DNA of 64,000 nucleotides, taken from assembly GCA_963971535.1 (NCBI GenBank), contig OZ020588.1, positions 127,782,818 to 127,846,817 on the forward strand. The letters are read 5' to 3'. Source of the DNA: Notolepis coatsorum. Taxonomy: Eukaryota > Chordata > Actinopteri > Aulopiformes > Paralepididae. The notes under the pieces are model-generated. The model did no database searches and was not told the origin of the DNA. It saw only the letters and a program-made list of their open reading frames with translations. Below are positions 45,573 to 56,745 of the stretch, in pieces. The translations under genes were made by a program, and so were the position numbers. The stretch's first letter is position 1, and each line of letters begins with the position of its first letter.

Positions 45573-45910
45573 TAGGGCTGACCCTAGGGCTACGAAAACA
45601 GGCACAGAGGCACTGAAAGAGGATTTCACCCATCTAATGAACACACTAGACTAGACAAATATCAAGATGTATCCATCAGTGGACCAATTGCATGCTTTTG
45701 CAGAGGACAAGAAGCCTTCAGTCGACTCCTTCAGACATTAAGCACCCCCCACAGCCCAAATGGAATGATACAAAAAAAGAAAAAATATATAAAAAAAAAA
45801 GAATATTCAAAATATCATTTATATATTTCTTTGTCGACCAAAAGTCGACTAACGGCAAATTTTTGCCAATCATAGTCGACCATTCAAATCCTTAGTCGGG
45901 GACAGCCCTA
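45573..45910. mobile_element. hAT-type MITE, 338 bp
   Basis: CACACTGC stands at 45565-45572 and 45911-45918. Ends are TAGGGCTGACCC and GGGGACAGCCCTA. It contains GTCGACCAAAAGTCGAC-like inner repeats. Confidence 0.9.
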
Positions 45911-46001
45911 CACACTGCTGAGGTAACCAGGATGTTCCAGCCCTTTGCCCTGTTTGCTAATCAACGATGTTGTTGATCAGTAGAGTCCTTTCTCAGCACA
46001 A

Positions 46002-46232
46002 TCCATACTGTTCCTCATACTAGCCCCGGTTATTTAGCCACAAACTGATGCAAAGTCATTGTGGTCAAGCTCCTGTCTGTACAAGCTGACTGAAGACAAC
46101 TGAAATGTACCCCACAGTGCACACAAAGTACACTTCAGTTGTCATCTGTAAGCTTGTATAGAGAGGAGCTTTACCCCAATGACTTTGCATTGGATTGTGA
46201 TTAACTAGCCGGATCTAGGAACAGCATGGATT
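46002..46232. repeat. ~230 bp hairpin (MITE-like)
   Basis: ATCCATACTGTTCC...GCAAAGTCATTG...CAAGCT...AGACAACTGAA on the left pairs with TTCAGTTGTCATCTGTAAGC, CAATGACTTTGC and GGAACAGCATGGAT on the right around CCCACAGTGCACAC. Arms are ~95 bases with mismatches. Confidence 0.75.
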
Positions 46233-46529
46233 GTACATGTATCTATTGCTATGTCCGCCCATCACAAACACGCAAACTGTCTAACGCCTGTCCTCATCTC
46301 CCTATCTCCCTGTCGTGGCGATGACTGGAGTGGTGGACGTCCCGTGGTGATGGCCGGGAGGATACCATACCTCAAATGGATCCGTCATCAGCTCTATTTT
46401 CAATCTTTCTAAATGTTCTTACTGTATGTACCCCAGTTGCTATTGCATGTACTTATTTGTTTTTCATTACACCTATATGTACATACTTACCAACTGTTTC
46501 GCCTGTTTTATAGCAACACTACTATGTCA

Positions 46530-46675
46530 CTATGAATTGAAAATGGGGGACCCTGATGTAAACAAGACAAACGTCTTTCTCTGGTCTGCATCCCCTTAAC
46601 AATTGTGTGTATTGAGCCGTACTTTATTGTACCCATTCTGCAATCTGTTAAATAAAGTTTTCAATCATTCATTCA
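46530..46675 (+). repeat. Retroposon 3' tail family, copy 4
   Basis: Same block as 17365-17522, ending AAATAAAGTTTTCAATC with (ATTC)n. It directly abuts the interspersed repeat at 46676. Confidence 0.85.
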
Positions 46676-46884
46676 TACTATCACCGACATCTAAGAAGGG
46701 AGATCCCCCCTTGAACGGCCCTTCTAAGGTTTCTCCCCTCCATATTACCTGTGGTGCTTTTTTCCTTACCTTTTAGTGAGTTTTTCCTTACCTTCGCGTG
46801 GGGTATGTGTTGCATTTATTTTATTTTGGATTTCATGGTGTTTTTTTTTTTCTTGATTTATTGAGATGTTTCTTCTTGACTTGT
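46676..46884 (+). repeat. Interspersed repeat, copy 2, part 1
   Basis: Reverse complement of 7080-7330, from CTATCACCGACATCTAAGAA to CTTGACTTGTTTAAA, where another element interrupts it. Confidence 0.75.
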
Positions 46885-47227
46885 TTAAAAACCTCTTCCA
46901 CCCAACGGGACTGGTACCGGTCCCGAAATTACATCTGGTCATAAATCAATAATTTTCAGACTGTTGTATAAAAGTAGCGATTTTCTATTTCAAACGTATT
47001 CAAACATAAACATGTCACAACAGCATGTAGAATGTATATTATCATCAATACGTTAGTTTAGCAATAGGTTAAAAGTGTTATTAGATAGATTTTACTTTTC
47101 GATTTGGTCAAGTCTATTTCGCGAGTGCGACCATTTAGGATATTTTGAACCATGGGAATTGTAGTTTTTTTGGGGCAATTTTGTAGCAGACTTCCACAGG
47201 TCTGGTTCTGCGTTGGAATCTTGGAAA

Positions 47228-47655
47228 ACTCCACTTCCTGTAAGCGTTATTTTTTTTCGTAGCCGCATTTTGCAGAGACTCTCTGATTGGCCACTGACTG
47301 ACGCTCTCTGATTGGCCACTGACATGTGTGCCCAATCGCGTGACGAGCTGTGTCTTTGCCCATTTCCGGGTCTAACAGACTGCAAACTACCTAACGCCTA
47401 GTTTATCACTGGTTAAGCTTAGGCGACTCTTTCGAAGTTGGTTAAGGTTAGAGTTTGGAATCAGGGCTGGTGTTCTATCGCCCTGCTCTAAGACAAACTC
47501 TAACCTTAACCAACTTCGAAAGAGTGCCTAAGCTTAACCGGTGTAGAAACAGGCGTCACACGATTGGGCGCACATGTCACATGAAGTGGCCAATCAGAGA
47601 GCGTCTCCGCAAAATACGTCTACGAAAAAAAATTACGCTTCCTGTAAGGTTCTAT
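47228..47655. repeat. ~420 bp palindrome with CTGATTGGCC ends
   Basis: ACTTCCTGTAAGCGTTATTT at the left is mirrored by AATTACGCTTCCTGTAAG on the right. GCATTTTGCAGAGACTCTCT with GATTGGCC, and GGTTAAGCTTAGGC with GGTTAAGGTTAGAGTTTG, are in both arms. The loop is at about 47458-47487. The same arm sequence is found singly at 8472-8745. Confidence 0.82.
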
Positions 47656-48302
47656 GGGGTTCAAGGTTCAGAGTTCTGTATGAATTATTTCAATAACTGT
47701 TATTATTCGGGATAATAAGCCACAAAAGGTAAAGTTTTTGACAAATATTGAAAGGCAGTTCGTTTCTCTTCCCTATTGTTAACATGTAGGAACAATTAGA
47801 TCTGAAATTAGTTTCAAAACGGTTGCACTGTGGGGAAAATAAAAAAGTACAGTAGATTACAGTAGATTTCATTATCTGTTCTTATGTACACCTGGTGATA
47901 CTAAATCCAAATTGAACTCGGGCATTTGAAAGATAATATATGTATATATATAAATGTGTGAATTGGCTATAATATGGTAATTTATAAGCCTCCTATTCTA
48001 TATTCTATAATAATATTTCAAATTGCATTGGTCCGGATGGGAGAATTCAGTACTGTATCTACAGAACCTTCTGTTTAATTATCTTCCCTTTATTCATTTC
48101 CTTAGATTTGTTGTACACATGATCTCAAGAAGGTACTGAACGAGATTTAATGTTTGGTCAGTATTAGCATGGTGTTATTCACTGTCAAAGATGCAAAGAA
48201 AAATCATAATTCATATTCTCCTTTGTTTCATCACAATTTAAGCAAGCCTAGTAATAGACACACTATTTCTGACACTGTGAATACATTCCCTGAGGTCCAT
48301 AG

Positions 48303-48905
48303 ATGTCCCTAGATACCAAGAATATGTCCCATGTCACCCCACTTCTTAGGGACCTGCACTGGCTCCCCATTGCTGCACGTATCCGCTTCAAGGCCCTCGA
48401 CCTAGCATACCGTGCGGCAAAGGGAACCGCTCCCGCCTACCTCCGGTCAATGGTCTCTAACTACACACCCTCAAGACCCCTACGCTCTGCATCTTCTGGC
48501 CGCCTCAGACCTACTCCTATCCAAGCTCCGGGAGGGTCATCAAAGAGAAGCCGCCTATTCTCAGTCCAGTCCTTGCCCCACAATGGTGGAATGAACTACC
48601 CACCCCAGTTAGGACAGCCGAATCCCGTCCAATATTTTGCCGTCGACTAAAGACGCACTTCTTCAACCATTATCTGAAATAATAATAATAATAAAAAAAA
48701 ATAAAAAAAATCTAACCCTAACTAACCTTACTGTCATGCACTTGTCCTAATAAACTAACCTACACTGTAACACGCAACACTTTGATGAATACTGTTACTC
48801 AGATAGACTGATAGAGTTGTACCCTTCCTGATGACCTGTCGTACAGAACTTGTAAGTCGCTTTGGATAAAAGCGTCAACTAAATGACTAAATGTAAATGT
48901 AAATG
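48303..48905 (+). pseudogene. L2-type LINE C-terminus and 3' tail
   Basis: A 115-residue frame reads VTPLLRDLHWLPIAARIRFK, AYRAAKGTAPAYLRSMV and TPSRPLRSASSGRL, the C-terminus of fish L2 LINEs. The 3' UTR ends GTCGCTTTGGATAAAAGCGT and then ACTAAATG with (TAAATG)n, the conserved tail of this group. No target duplication could be defined. Confidence 0.88.
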
Positions 48906-49007
48906 TAATATGCAAATAGCCTTGTAGAAGTGGAGCAATATTCCATTTACCTAGGTATATATTTTAGGCGGATTTTCAGAAAATATTCCACGGGTGGAAG
49001 AGGTTAA

Positions 49008-49075
49008 AGAAGTTAATGGGGATATTAATGTGTGTTGTCGGGCCTTACAAATACATTTGATTTGATTTGTTCTGC
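49008..49075 (+). repeat. Interspersed repeat, copy 2, part 2
   Basis: Resumes as AGAAGTTAATGGGGATATTA, GTGTTGTCGGGCCTTACAAA and ATTTGATTTGATTTG, matching 6990-7070 inverted. Confidence 0.75.
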
Positions 49076-49499
49076 TGAGAAAGGACTCTACTCATCAACA
49101 ACATAGTTGGTAAGTAGCACAGACATGTAGGCTTCCTAAAATCAGAACTACCCCATTAAGCACATATTATATACATATATAATATGTATTGTCATCATCT
49201 CTAACAGTTTATGCTAAATATAGGTGTTACACCATCAGAAAATGTGTATCCTGAAGATTAATTTGCAATGCAGCTCATGGGCGGGGCTAGGGGGTGGCTA
49301 CTTGGGCTCAAGCCCTGAATGTATTCTGAAAAGCCCCGAATCTATTTAAAAAAAAAAAAAAAAAAAAGATTATATATATATATATTTTCTTTTTGACAAT
49401 TAATCATTGTTACATGAAAATATGTTTGCTCCAGATTTAGCAGAAGCTAATTTCAATCTGTAGTCTATGCAGCTGCTAACTGTATTTGAATGAGTTAAG
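49076..49499. other. Unassigned, with possible hAT-like border
   Basis: CTGCTGAGAAAGGACTCTAC near 49073 is shared with 45960-46005. GGGCGGGGCTAGGGGGTGGC at 49281 and TCCGCCCCTACACTG at 50851 could be the two ends of a further element, but the match is weak. A-run at 49350-49368. Confidence 0.35.
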
Positions 49500-49800
49500 T
49501 CTTGGTGTTATAATAGACTCAGACCTAAGCTTTAAATCACAATCAACAAGTTGACAAAAACATAATTCTTCCACCTTAGAAACATAGCTAAAGTACGGCC
49601 ATTTATAAATCAAAAGGACGCTGAAAACCAGATCCATGCCTTTATCTCAAGCCGACTCGACTACTGTAATGCACTCCTTACCGGCCTCCCGAAAAAATAC
49701 GATGATAACTATTTTATTGCAATGCACTATTGCATTATTTTATTCTATTTTACTAACTATTTTATTGCACTGCGCTATTTAACTTTTGTATCAGTGATAA
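49500..49800 (+). pseudogene. L2-like LINE fragment, coding part
   Basis: Reads LGVIIDSDLSFKSQ, then in shifted frames a stretch with SRLDYCNALLTGLPKK, typical of the L2 thumb/C-terminal region. It continues after a TTAA element at 50310. Confidence 0.75.
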
Positions 49801-49828
49801 TCAAACCGTAAACAAAGACGCATATTAA

Positions 49829-50293
49829 CACTTTCAGTGCCAGATGGCGCTGTTTACTGTGACTGTTGAAAGGCCAGCGCCTTTTAACATGAGGATACAT
49901 GGCTGTGTTTGCAGGCCTAAAGCTATATTATATATTATAGCTATGGATCTAATAATATAGTCGATTGTCATTGAGTTTCTTCCGGTCAAGATGCAAGAAA
50001 CTATCCATACATTTCCGTTTTATACCGTTGTGAATATGAGTGTAGTTTCAGGGTGGTCTGGTGTCATTTCCAAAATGACAGACACCAAGCCACATCGTTT
50101 CAAATGGAGTGCAATAGCGGCCGCAAAGGTGTTAGGTGGCGGTATTGGACTTTTGAGATCTCAGACCCATCCCCAGTGATAACACAGGCTGCCGGCATGT
50201 CTTTATGAATGGAAATATAGAATAAAGGAAACAACGATGAAAACCCGACTATACTCTGGTTTTCGGGGGTCCTGGCGCTCAACGTTCGGCGAG
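49829..50293. mobile_element. TTAA element, short relative of 7570-10802
   Basis: Begins CACTTTCAGTGCC after TTAA at 49825. Shares GGATACATGGCTGTGTTTGC-type, CTATAT...TTATAGCTATGGAT, CCATACATTTCCGTTTTATA and GATGAAAACCCGACTATACT with 7640-7800 and 10700-10760. The right boundary is near TTAA at 50294-50297. ORF 49991-50179 is within it and is not recognised. Confidence 0.6.
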
Positions 50294-50309
50294 TTAACCC
50301 TAGATCTTA

Positions 50310-50712
<403 letters not shown>

Positions 50713-51477
50713 TAGTTTGCTTCATTAATTAAAGGGTGTGAATTTAAGTGTTCTCTAGTGCCTTTTGTCCGCTTTAAGGTGGTGGTATTGTGGTGTCGAA
50801 GTAAAAAAAACCTGTCTGGGCTAAGCCCCGGATCTCCTACAATCCTAAATCCGCCCCTACACTGTAAACAAAATGATCGTGCATTGATATGTAATGATGA
50901 TGATGATGATGAATAGTTTATTTTGGGTCTTTGTTTACAGATCAATCAAAAACACACTTGTGTGGACTTTAAATTTATTTTTTTTATTACAAATGTACAT
51001 ATTCAAAGTAAGCTCACACACAAAATCCAAACTCATTGGGTCTCATTCCTGAAAATTTTCCAAAGATATATTCTGGAACACTTATCTTGGAACCACTGAG
51101 ACATAATCTATGACAAGTACACTCTGAGTCCTAAACGTGCTGGAGATATGTCTTAAGTGGCTGAAACGGTTGCAGAAATTATATGATCTGATATCTGCTT
51201 GGAGAATGGCATTCTGTCGTAAACTCCAAAGCGCGTTCCCGTTCAGCTCATTTGCATACAAAACACCGCCTCCATAGTTCCTTATAAGGCAACTAGTGAC
51301 GCAGCTGTGTGAAATGGAATGGCGGAAGTGCTTTGCGAGCCGCGTGATTACGAAACCTAGAGTCAGTCAGAGAGCGTCTCCGAGAAATGCAGCTAGGTTT
51401 CGTAATCACGCTTGCGCCCATCAAAACTAGATTAGATTAATGTATTGGCATCATATACAGCTCGCGGTACACACCTG

Positions 51478-51523
51478 CCGCAGCGCGCGCGCACACACAG
51501 ACACACACACGCGCGCGCGCAGT
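51478..51523. repeat. Alternating (GC)n/(CA)n run
   Basis: CGCGCGCGC, (AC)n and CGCGCGCGC in succession, a sequence able to adopt Z-form DNA. Confidence 0.85.
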
Positions 51524-51924
51524 ACTGTATATGAATGAATGAATGACATATAATATATATAGCCTACGGCGGGCGTAATGAATGAACGCAGTATGGCTTA
51601 TTATTCCACAATTAAGCCTATATAGGCTACTGTTCATTCATAGGCGCACACAAGACTTGTTATGGAATATTAATGCAGTCTATTTCCAGTCTATTTTTTT
51701 GTTCTTATTTATTTATCCACTGTCATTTCAGTGTTGGTGTATTATAGGCTATTTATTACATGGCGTTTTCACATTCGCCGAAATGCTTGCTTGTGATTGG
51801 TCAATAGCCCCCCGACAGCGGTCATTATTTTTCAATAATGACCGCTGTTTTTTCAATAATGACCGCAGTGCGCAGCTGTTGGCAATCAAGCCCACATCAG
51901 TGCAGCAAATCAGACACACCTGCC

Positions 51925-52246
51925 GCGCTGCACTGACAGCGGAGTGTCAGCGGAGCCAGAACAGGCTGCCCGCGATAATAATAATCACTTTATTTGGGCT
52001 GACAGAGCCACAGAACAACTGCGATTTGTCAAATGAATTAGGTATATTGTTAGTAAGTTAGCCATGTAATAAGCGGGATAATGTATAGCGCTGCACTGAC
52101 AGCGGAGTGTCAGCGGAGCCAGAACAGGCTGCCCGCGATAATAATAATCACTTTATTTGGGCTGACAGAGCCACAGAACAACTGCGATTTGTCAAATGAA
52201 TTAGGTATATTGTTAGTAAGTTAGCCATGTAATAAGCGGGATAATG
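51925..52246. repeat. 163 bp tandem duplication
   Basis: GCGCTGCACTGACAGCGGAG starts at 51925 and again at 52088. The two copies look identical through GGATAATGTATAG, so the duplication is recent. Confidence 0.93.
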
Positions 52247-52247
52247 T

Positions 52248-52391
52248 ATAGCCTACTCGGTCATTGTCGCAAAATAATTGACCTTCACTACGTTTAAAAC
52301 ACCTCGGCGCGGCGCCTCGGTATTTTAAACTCCGTGTCGGTCAATTATTTTGCGACAATGACCTCGTAGCCATACATTATCCCTTACATAG
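52248..52391. repeat. Hairpin GGTCATTGTCGCAAAATAAT
   Basis: GGTCATTGTCGCAAAATAAT with TGACC on the left is mirrored by GGTCAATTATTTTGCGACAA with TGACC on the right, around CTCGGCGCGGCGCCTCGG. Confidence 0.85.
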
Positions 52392-52921
52392 TGTATTTCA
52401 ATATAAGTTTAATTGATTAATGATATATTCGAAGGAATGCAGGTTTATAGCTATATCAACCCCCTCCAATGTACAGTAAATGACCAAGTATGGTTTTGTC
52501 AATATTCCAATGTACGGTTTTGATGGGCACAAGCGTGATTACGAAACCTAGCCGCATTTCTCGGAGACGCTCTCTGATTGGCACTGACTGACGCTAGGTT
52601 TCGTAATCACGCGGCTCGCAATGCACTTCCGCCATTCCATTTCACACAGCTGCGTCACCAGTTGCCTTATAAGGAGCTATGGAGGCAGTGTTTTGTATGC
52701 AAATGAGCTGAACGGGAACACGCTTTGGAGTTTACGACAGAATGCCATTCTCCAAGCAGATATCAGATCATATAATTTCTGCGACCGTTTCAGCCACTTA
52801 AGACATATTACCAGCACGTTCAGGACTCAGAGTGTACTTGTCATAGATTATGTCTCAGTGGTTCCAAGATAAGTCTTCCAGAATATATCTTTGAAAAAAT
52901 TTCGGGAATGAGACCCAATGA

Positions 52922-53487
52922 CCGAAAAAAGGAATAGGCTGAAGCACATGCTTATTTTTGCCTATCCTTTACAATTCTTAAAAACGAAATATACTTTAAT
53001 ATAAGAAAGAAAAACTTAAAATATGCTGCAAGATATACTTTTTGATGTTTTACTCAAAACTGTACTCCTGAATTATTTAATCCTTTAGGGCCTTTTTAAA
53101 TCTCCCCTGAGAAGTACACAACTTCAACCCGTCACTAAGGCTATTCCACAATTTAACTCCCAAAATGTAAACACATCTAGCTTTTACATTAGTTCTTACC
53201 TCTTTACATGTTTTAAGAATACACAACCCTCTTAAATTATACTTTCCTTCTCTTGGTTGAAAGAGACATTGAATACAAGCTTGTAGGTTCTTACTCTTAG
53301 CACGAAAAATTTTCTCCAAGGTTTTTATGTACACCATATCTAAAAAAAATTATGTGCAGGACTTTATGAATAATGGATTTGTCGATTCAAGGTAACTAGC
53401 TTTGTTTATTATTCTAATAATAGCTATTTTCTGTAGTTTAATAATAGGATCTATATTTGCTTTATAAACATTCCCCCAGACCTCAAC
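52922..53487 (-). pseudogene. LINE ORF2 C-terminus and 3' UTR
   Basis: Minus strand. An 86-residue frame (53077-53337) reads TLEKIFRAKSKNLQACIQCL, YNLRGLCILK, VRTNVKARCVYILGVKLWNS and GRFKKALKD, the C-terminal block of a CR1-like or related LINE class. The 3' UTR at 52930-53060 includes the reverse of AGGCTGAAGCACATGC. It sits between two copies of the inverted-arm element. Confidence 0.78.
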
Positions 53488-53804
53488 ACAATGGGTCTCA
53501 TTCTCCAACATTTTTCAAAGAGTTCTCTTGGAAGACTTATCTTGGAACCGACTGAGACAGAGACAAGTTCACTCTGAGTCCTGAACGTGCTGGTAATATG
53601 TCTGAAACGGTCGCACCTGTGATATGATCTGATATCTGCTTGGAGAATGGCATTATGTCTTAAACTCAAAAGCGCATTCCCAGTTCAGGTCATTTGCATA
53701 CAAAACAACAACTCCAGAGCTCCTTATAAGGCAAAGTAATGACGCAGCTGTGTGGAAATGGATGCGGAACCCATCGAAATGAGATTAGATTAATGTATTG
53801 TCAT

Positions 53805-54198
53805 TAGGGATGTCCTGATAAAAAAAAATTGCTCCCGATCCGATCCCGATCATGTGATTTTGAGTAAAAAAATCAGGTGACTGCAAGTTCTGCAACTAGT
53901 GGATGTCCCTCATCCTTGACATAAATCATTTGATGTATAATTAAATCAAAGGAAATGGGTTTGTTTTGGCAAAATTCTTCTGCTCTGTGTGACAATAAAT
54001 AAATGATGATATGCAATTTAAAACCAAAACTAAGGCCTCAGTATGAGTTTAAGACGTGAACATGGTCATGTTTGTTGAATAAAAAAAAAAAGTAAAAAAA
54101 AAAGTAAAAAAAAAACATATTTTTTTTTATCCCGATCTTCTGAAAATCACGTGATCGGCCCCCGATCCCGATCACGTGATCGGATCGGGACATCCCTA
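53805..54198. mobile_element. hAT-type MITE, 394 bp
   Basis: ATTGTCAT at 53797-53804 and 54199-54206. Ends are TAGGGATGTCCTGAT and ATCGGGACATCCCTA. CCCGATCCGATCCCGATCA-type repeats lie at the inner ends. The paralogous site at 51440-51460 (GTATTGGCATCATATA) is empty. Confidence 0.94.
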
Positions 54199-54354
54199 AT
54201 TGTCATCATATATAGTACAGCTCGCGCGCGCAGTATACTGTAGCCTACGGCGTAATGAATGAACGCAGTATAGGCTTATTATTCCATTAATGCCTACGGC
54301 GTAATGAATGAACACAGTATAGGCTTATTATTCCATTAATGACTTGTTGCATTA

Positions 54355-54475
54355 TGATTTAGTAGATACTATATGCTCTGCCCTACGTACAGTATAGGTA
54401 CAGTCTGTATTTATACTGTACGTAGGGCAGAGGCAGAGCATATAGTATCTACTAAATCCTAATGAAACAAGTAAC
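54355..54475. repeat. Hairpin with ~55 bp arms
   Basis: GATTTAGTAGATACTATATG, CTCTGCCCTACGTACAGTAT on the left is mirrored by TACTGTACGTAGGGCAGAGG, CATATAGTATCTACTAAATC on the right. It is absent from the paralogous position near 51600. Confidence 0.87.
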
Positions 54476-54689
54476 TAGAATATATTAAGCCTATACTGTT
54501 CATTAGACACGTAGGCCATACTGGCGCACACAAGACTTGTTATGGAATATTAATGCAGTCTATTTCCATGCGATTAGCTTTAGTTCTTATTTATTTATTT
54601 ATCCACTGTCATTTCAGTGTTGGTGTATAGGCTATATACAGTAGTGTATTTCAATATACGTTTAATTGATTAATGATATATTCGAAGGA

Positions 54690-55164
54690 ATGCAGGAATG
54701 CATCAACCCCCTCCAATGTACAGTAAATGACCAAGTATGGTTTTGTCAATATTCCAATGTACAGTTTTGCTTGTACAGTGTCCCCCACCCACCCTTCCTA
54801 CCCAACCCCCCCCCCCCCCCCCCCACACCCAACCACCTCCAATGTACAGTCGCCCCCACCCCACCCCCACCCACCCAACCCCACCCCACCTACCCAGCCT
54901 CCTCCAACAGTTTCTACGTCAAATGTATATACTCTTTTTTCTGGACTCTTTTTGTATCACAAACAGTACTGTATTTGCAAATCTGGTATGTCATAAATGT
55001 ATAGATGTAGCAGTACTGTCTATCTGTATGTCGTGTGTGTCATTGTTATGATGAATTGAAAAAGGGGGACCCTGATGTAAACAAGACGGAAGTCATCTCC
55101 TTAACAATTGTATGTAATTGAGCTGTACTGTACTGTACCCATTCTGCAATCTGTTAATAAAGTT

Positions 55165-55212
<48 letters not shown>
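54690..55212 (+). repeat. Retroposon with 3' tail, copy 5
   Basis: Contains AATGTACAGT segments, poly-C runs at 54806-54825, a GATGTAGCAGTACTGTCTAT minisatellite, and the tail block from 55048 ending in ~17 (ATCA) units. Pro-rich ORFs across 54727-55004 are artefacts of C-rich DNA. Confidence 0.75.
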
Positions 55213-55220
<8 letters not shown>

Positions 55221-55222
<2 letters not shown>

Positions 55223-56190
55223 CAAAGGTCTGTCCCATTGTATACCAATCAATGGGATATATTCCATGTTGACCTGCATTCTTTCAAATGCATATAATTA
55301 ATCATTAAAACAGATGTGTAACAAATAAGAAATACAAATTCCACAGAAGGCATTAAATAATTATAATTTTCAATCATTTCACAATAATTGCATAATTGTG
55401 TTTGAATATCTGAGTAATTAAAGTAATTATACATTTGTTCAAAATAGCTGGTTCAGATATGGGTAAGCAGCTGCCCTGTGATCAGATGAATCCATATTAT
55501 TTATTTTTCCGACATCAAATGCGTAATTTCTTATCGTACAAATATTGTCATATTTATTTTAATTATGATTAAGTAATTAATTCCAAGGAGGCCTGTAGCG
55601 TTAACATGAAGGAATTACTATGAGAACACAGTCTGTCAAGTTAATAACATTTTCAATTAGTCAGTCAATCATAAGTGTGCTTCTCAGCACTCTTAAATCT
55701 GCTCTCAGCCACGCTCAAATCTGATCTCAGGAAAATTTGGGGACTCGCGCTACCAGCCCTAATATGTCTTAAATGGGCAGATATCTGCCTAAGAGGACAT
55801 TTTTGGTCGTAAATTCGTTCGGGAATGAGACCCAATATGACATGTATGGCACAACAAGTGAAAAATACAATATATGCAAACATTTCTGATTTAACAGCTC
55901 CCTTGTTTTGTACATAATGCCAACAGATTTGGCTAATTTACCTTTGATATATTGTGTTATATAATAGATGTTGTGTTTTAAATCTCACCTATTCAAATGT
56001 GTAATGTTTAGCATGAATAGGGGCTTAGGCTATCATGTAATTTATCATTCTGTAATGGCCATTATCATGCTCAATTCTTTAAGATTTGGTATTTTGTAAG
56101 CCATTTTCCACTGCTCCAGAGGTGGGAAGAAAGAGTATGGTCAAAAGTCACTCTGGAAGACAACACAAGACCTTGAATAAGACTGACAAC
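55221..56190. other. Unassigned AT-rich region with a MITE fragment
   Basis: 55683-55836 ends GGTCGTAAATTCGTTCGGGA, ATGAGACCCAAT, the right end of a GGGTCTCATTC family. The rest shows nothing recognisable. Confidence 0.45.
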
Positions 56191-56193
56191 AAA

Positions 56194-56409
56194 GTGGGTC
56201 TCATTCTCCAATGGACTTACGACAAAAAGGGCTTTCTCTTAGGGCCATTTGAGACCTTTTTGGGCAAGACATGAATATAGACAATATATTATAATATTAA
56301 TTATATATGTTTTATTGGGACGGTTGGTGAATCCCAAAAGCGTCTCGAAAAGGTCTCAAATGGCCCTAAGAGAAAGCTCTTTTTGTCGTAAGTCCTTGGT
56401 GAATGAGAC
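56194..56409. mobile_element. Hairpin MITE with ~80 bp arms (GGGTCTCATTC family)
   Basis: GGGTCTCATTCTCCAATGGA, TTACGACAAAAAGGGCTTTC, TCTTAGGGCCATTTGAGACC on the left is mirrored by GGTCTCAAATGGCCCTAAGA, GAAAGCTCTTTTTGTCGTAA, GTCCTTGGTGAATGAGAC on the right. The AT-rich loop is ~60 bases. Confidence 0.85.
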
Positions 56410-56745
56410 TACACACATCAACACACATTATTGCAATTTGGATCTTTGGAGTATCAGCTTGACTCCACACTGTTTAGGGACCACAGCATGCAACAATAAG
56501 AGACAATATGTTAGATATTTATGTGAGAAACACATCATTGTACAAAACTGTATGTTTTTTTTAATTTGTGTATATGAACAAGTCTCTAAACAACTGTGTC
56601 TTTAAGCTGGAAATCAGAGCATCAAGACTTGTATGTGTGATATCGCCAAGTGATTGTCTATCTGGTATTCTAACTGTCCGAGGTCGTTGGAATAGAAATG
56701 TTGTTTAAGGGTGAATATTTCCTTTAAAGCTAACTGAAACCTTAA

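Larger units (their letters stand above)
46889..49003. mobile_element. TIR element (AACCTCTTCCACCC) nested in the interspersed repeat
   Basis: AACCTCTTCCACCC near the left edge and GGGTGGAAGAGGTT at the right are 14-base inverted repeats. The flanking repeat has a single GTTTAAAGAAG at this point, and the insertion duplicated a few bases (TTAA or TTAAA, ambiguous). It carries a palindrome and an L2 tail and has no transposase. Confidence 0.72.
51034..52921. mobile_element. 1.9 kb element with ~400 bp inverted ends
   Basis: ATTGGGTCTCATTCCTGAAA at 51034 and TTTCGGGAATGAGACCCAAT near 52900-52920 start long inverted arms (51034-51430 against 52520-52921). Both contain GGAATGGCGG, TTTGCATACAAAAC, AGCAGATATCAG and CGTGATTACGAAACCTAG. 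No transposase ORF. A second, diverged copy with one arm is at 53488-54650. Confidence 0.8.
53488..54650. mobile_element. Second copy of the inverted-arm element (one arm)
   Basis: Aligns with 51034-51760: TGGGTCTCATTCTCCAACA, CTTATCTTGGAACC, GATATCTGCTTGGAGAATGG, GCATACAAAAC, then CACACAAGACTTGTTATGGA and CACTGTCATTTCAGTGTTGG. It is interrupted by a hAT MITE and a hairpin that the first copy lacks. A 55 bp tandem with GCCTACGGCGTAATGAATGA lies at 54244-54345. Confidence 0.8.

Noticed and set aside
48303-48650. Possible host gene (115 residues)
   Set aside because: The residues are those of an L2 LINE C-terminus and the sequence ends with the LINE 3' tail.
54666-55051. Proline-rich ORFs
   Set aside because: They result from poly-C and CCCA runs in a retroposon, in all three frames.
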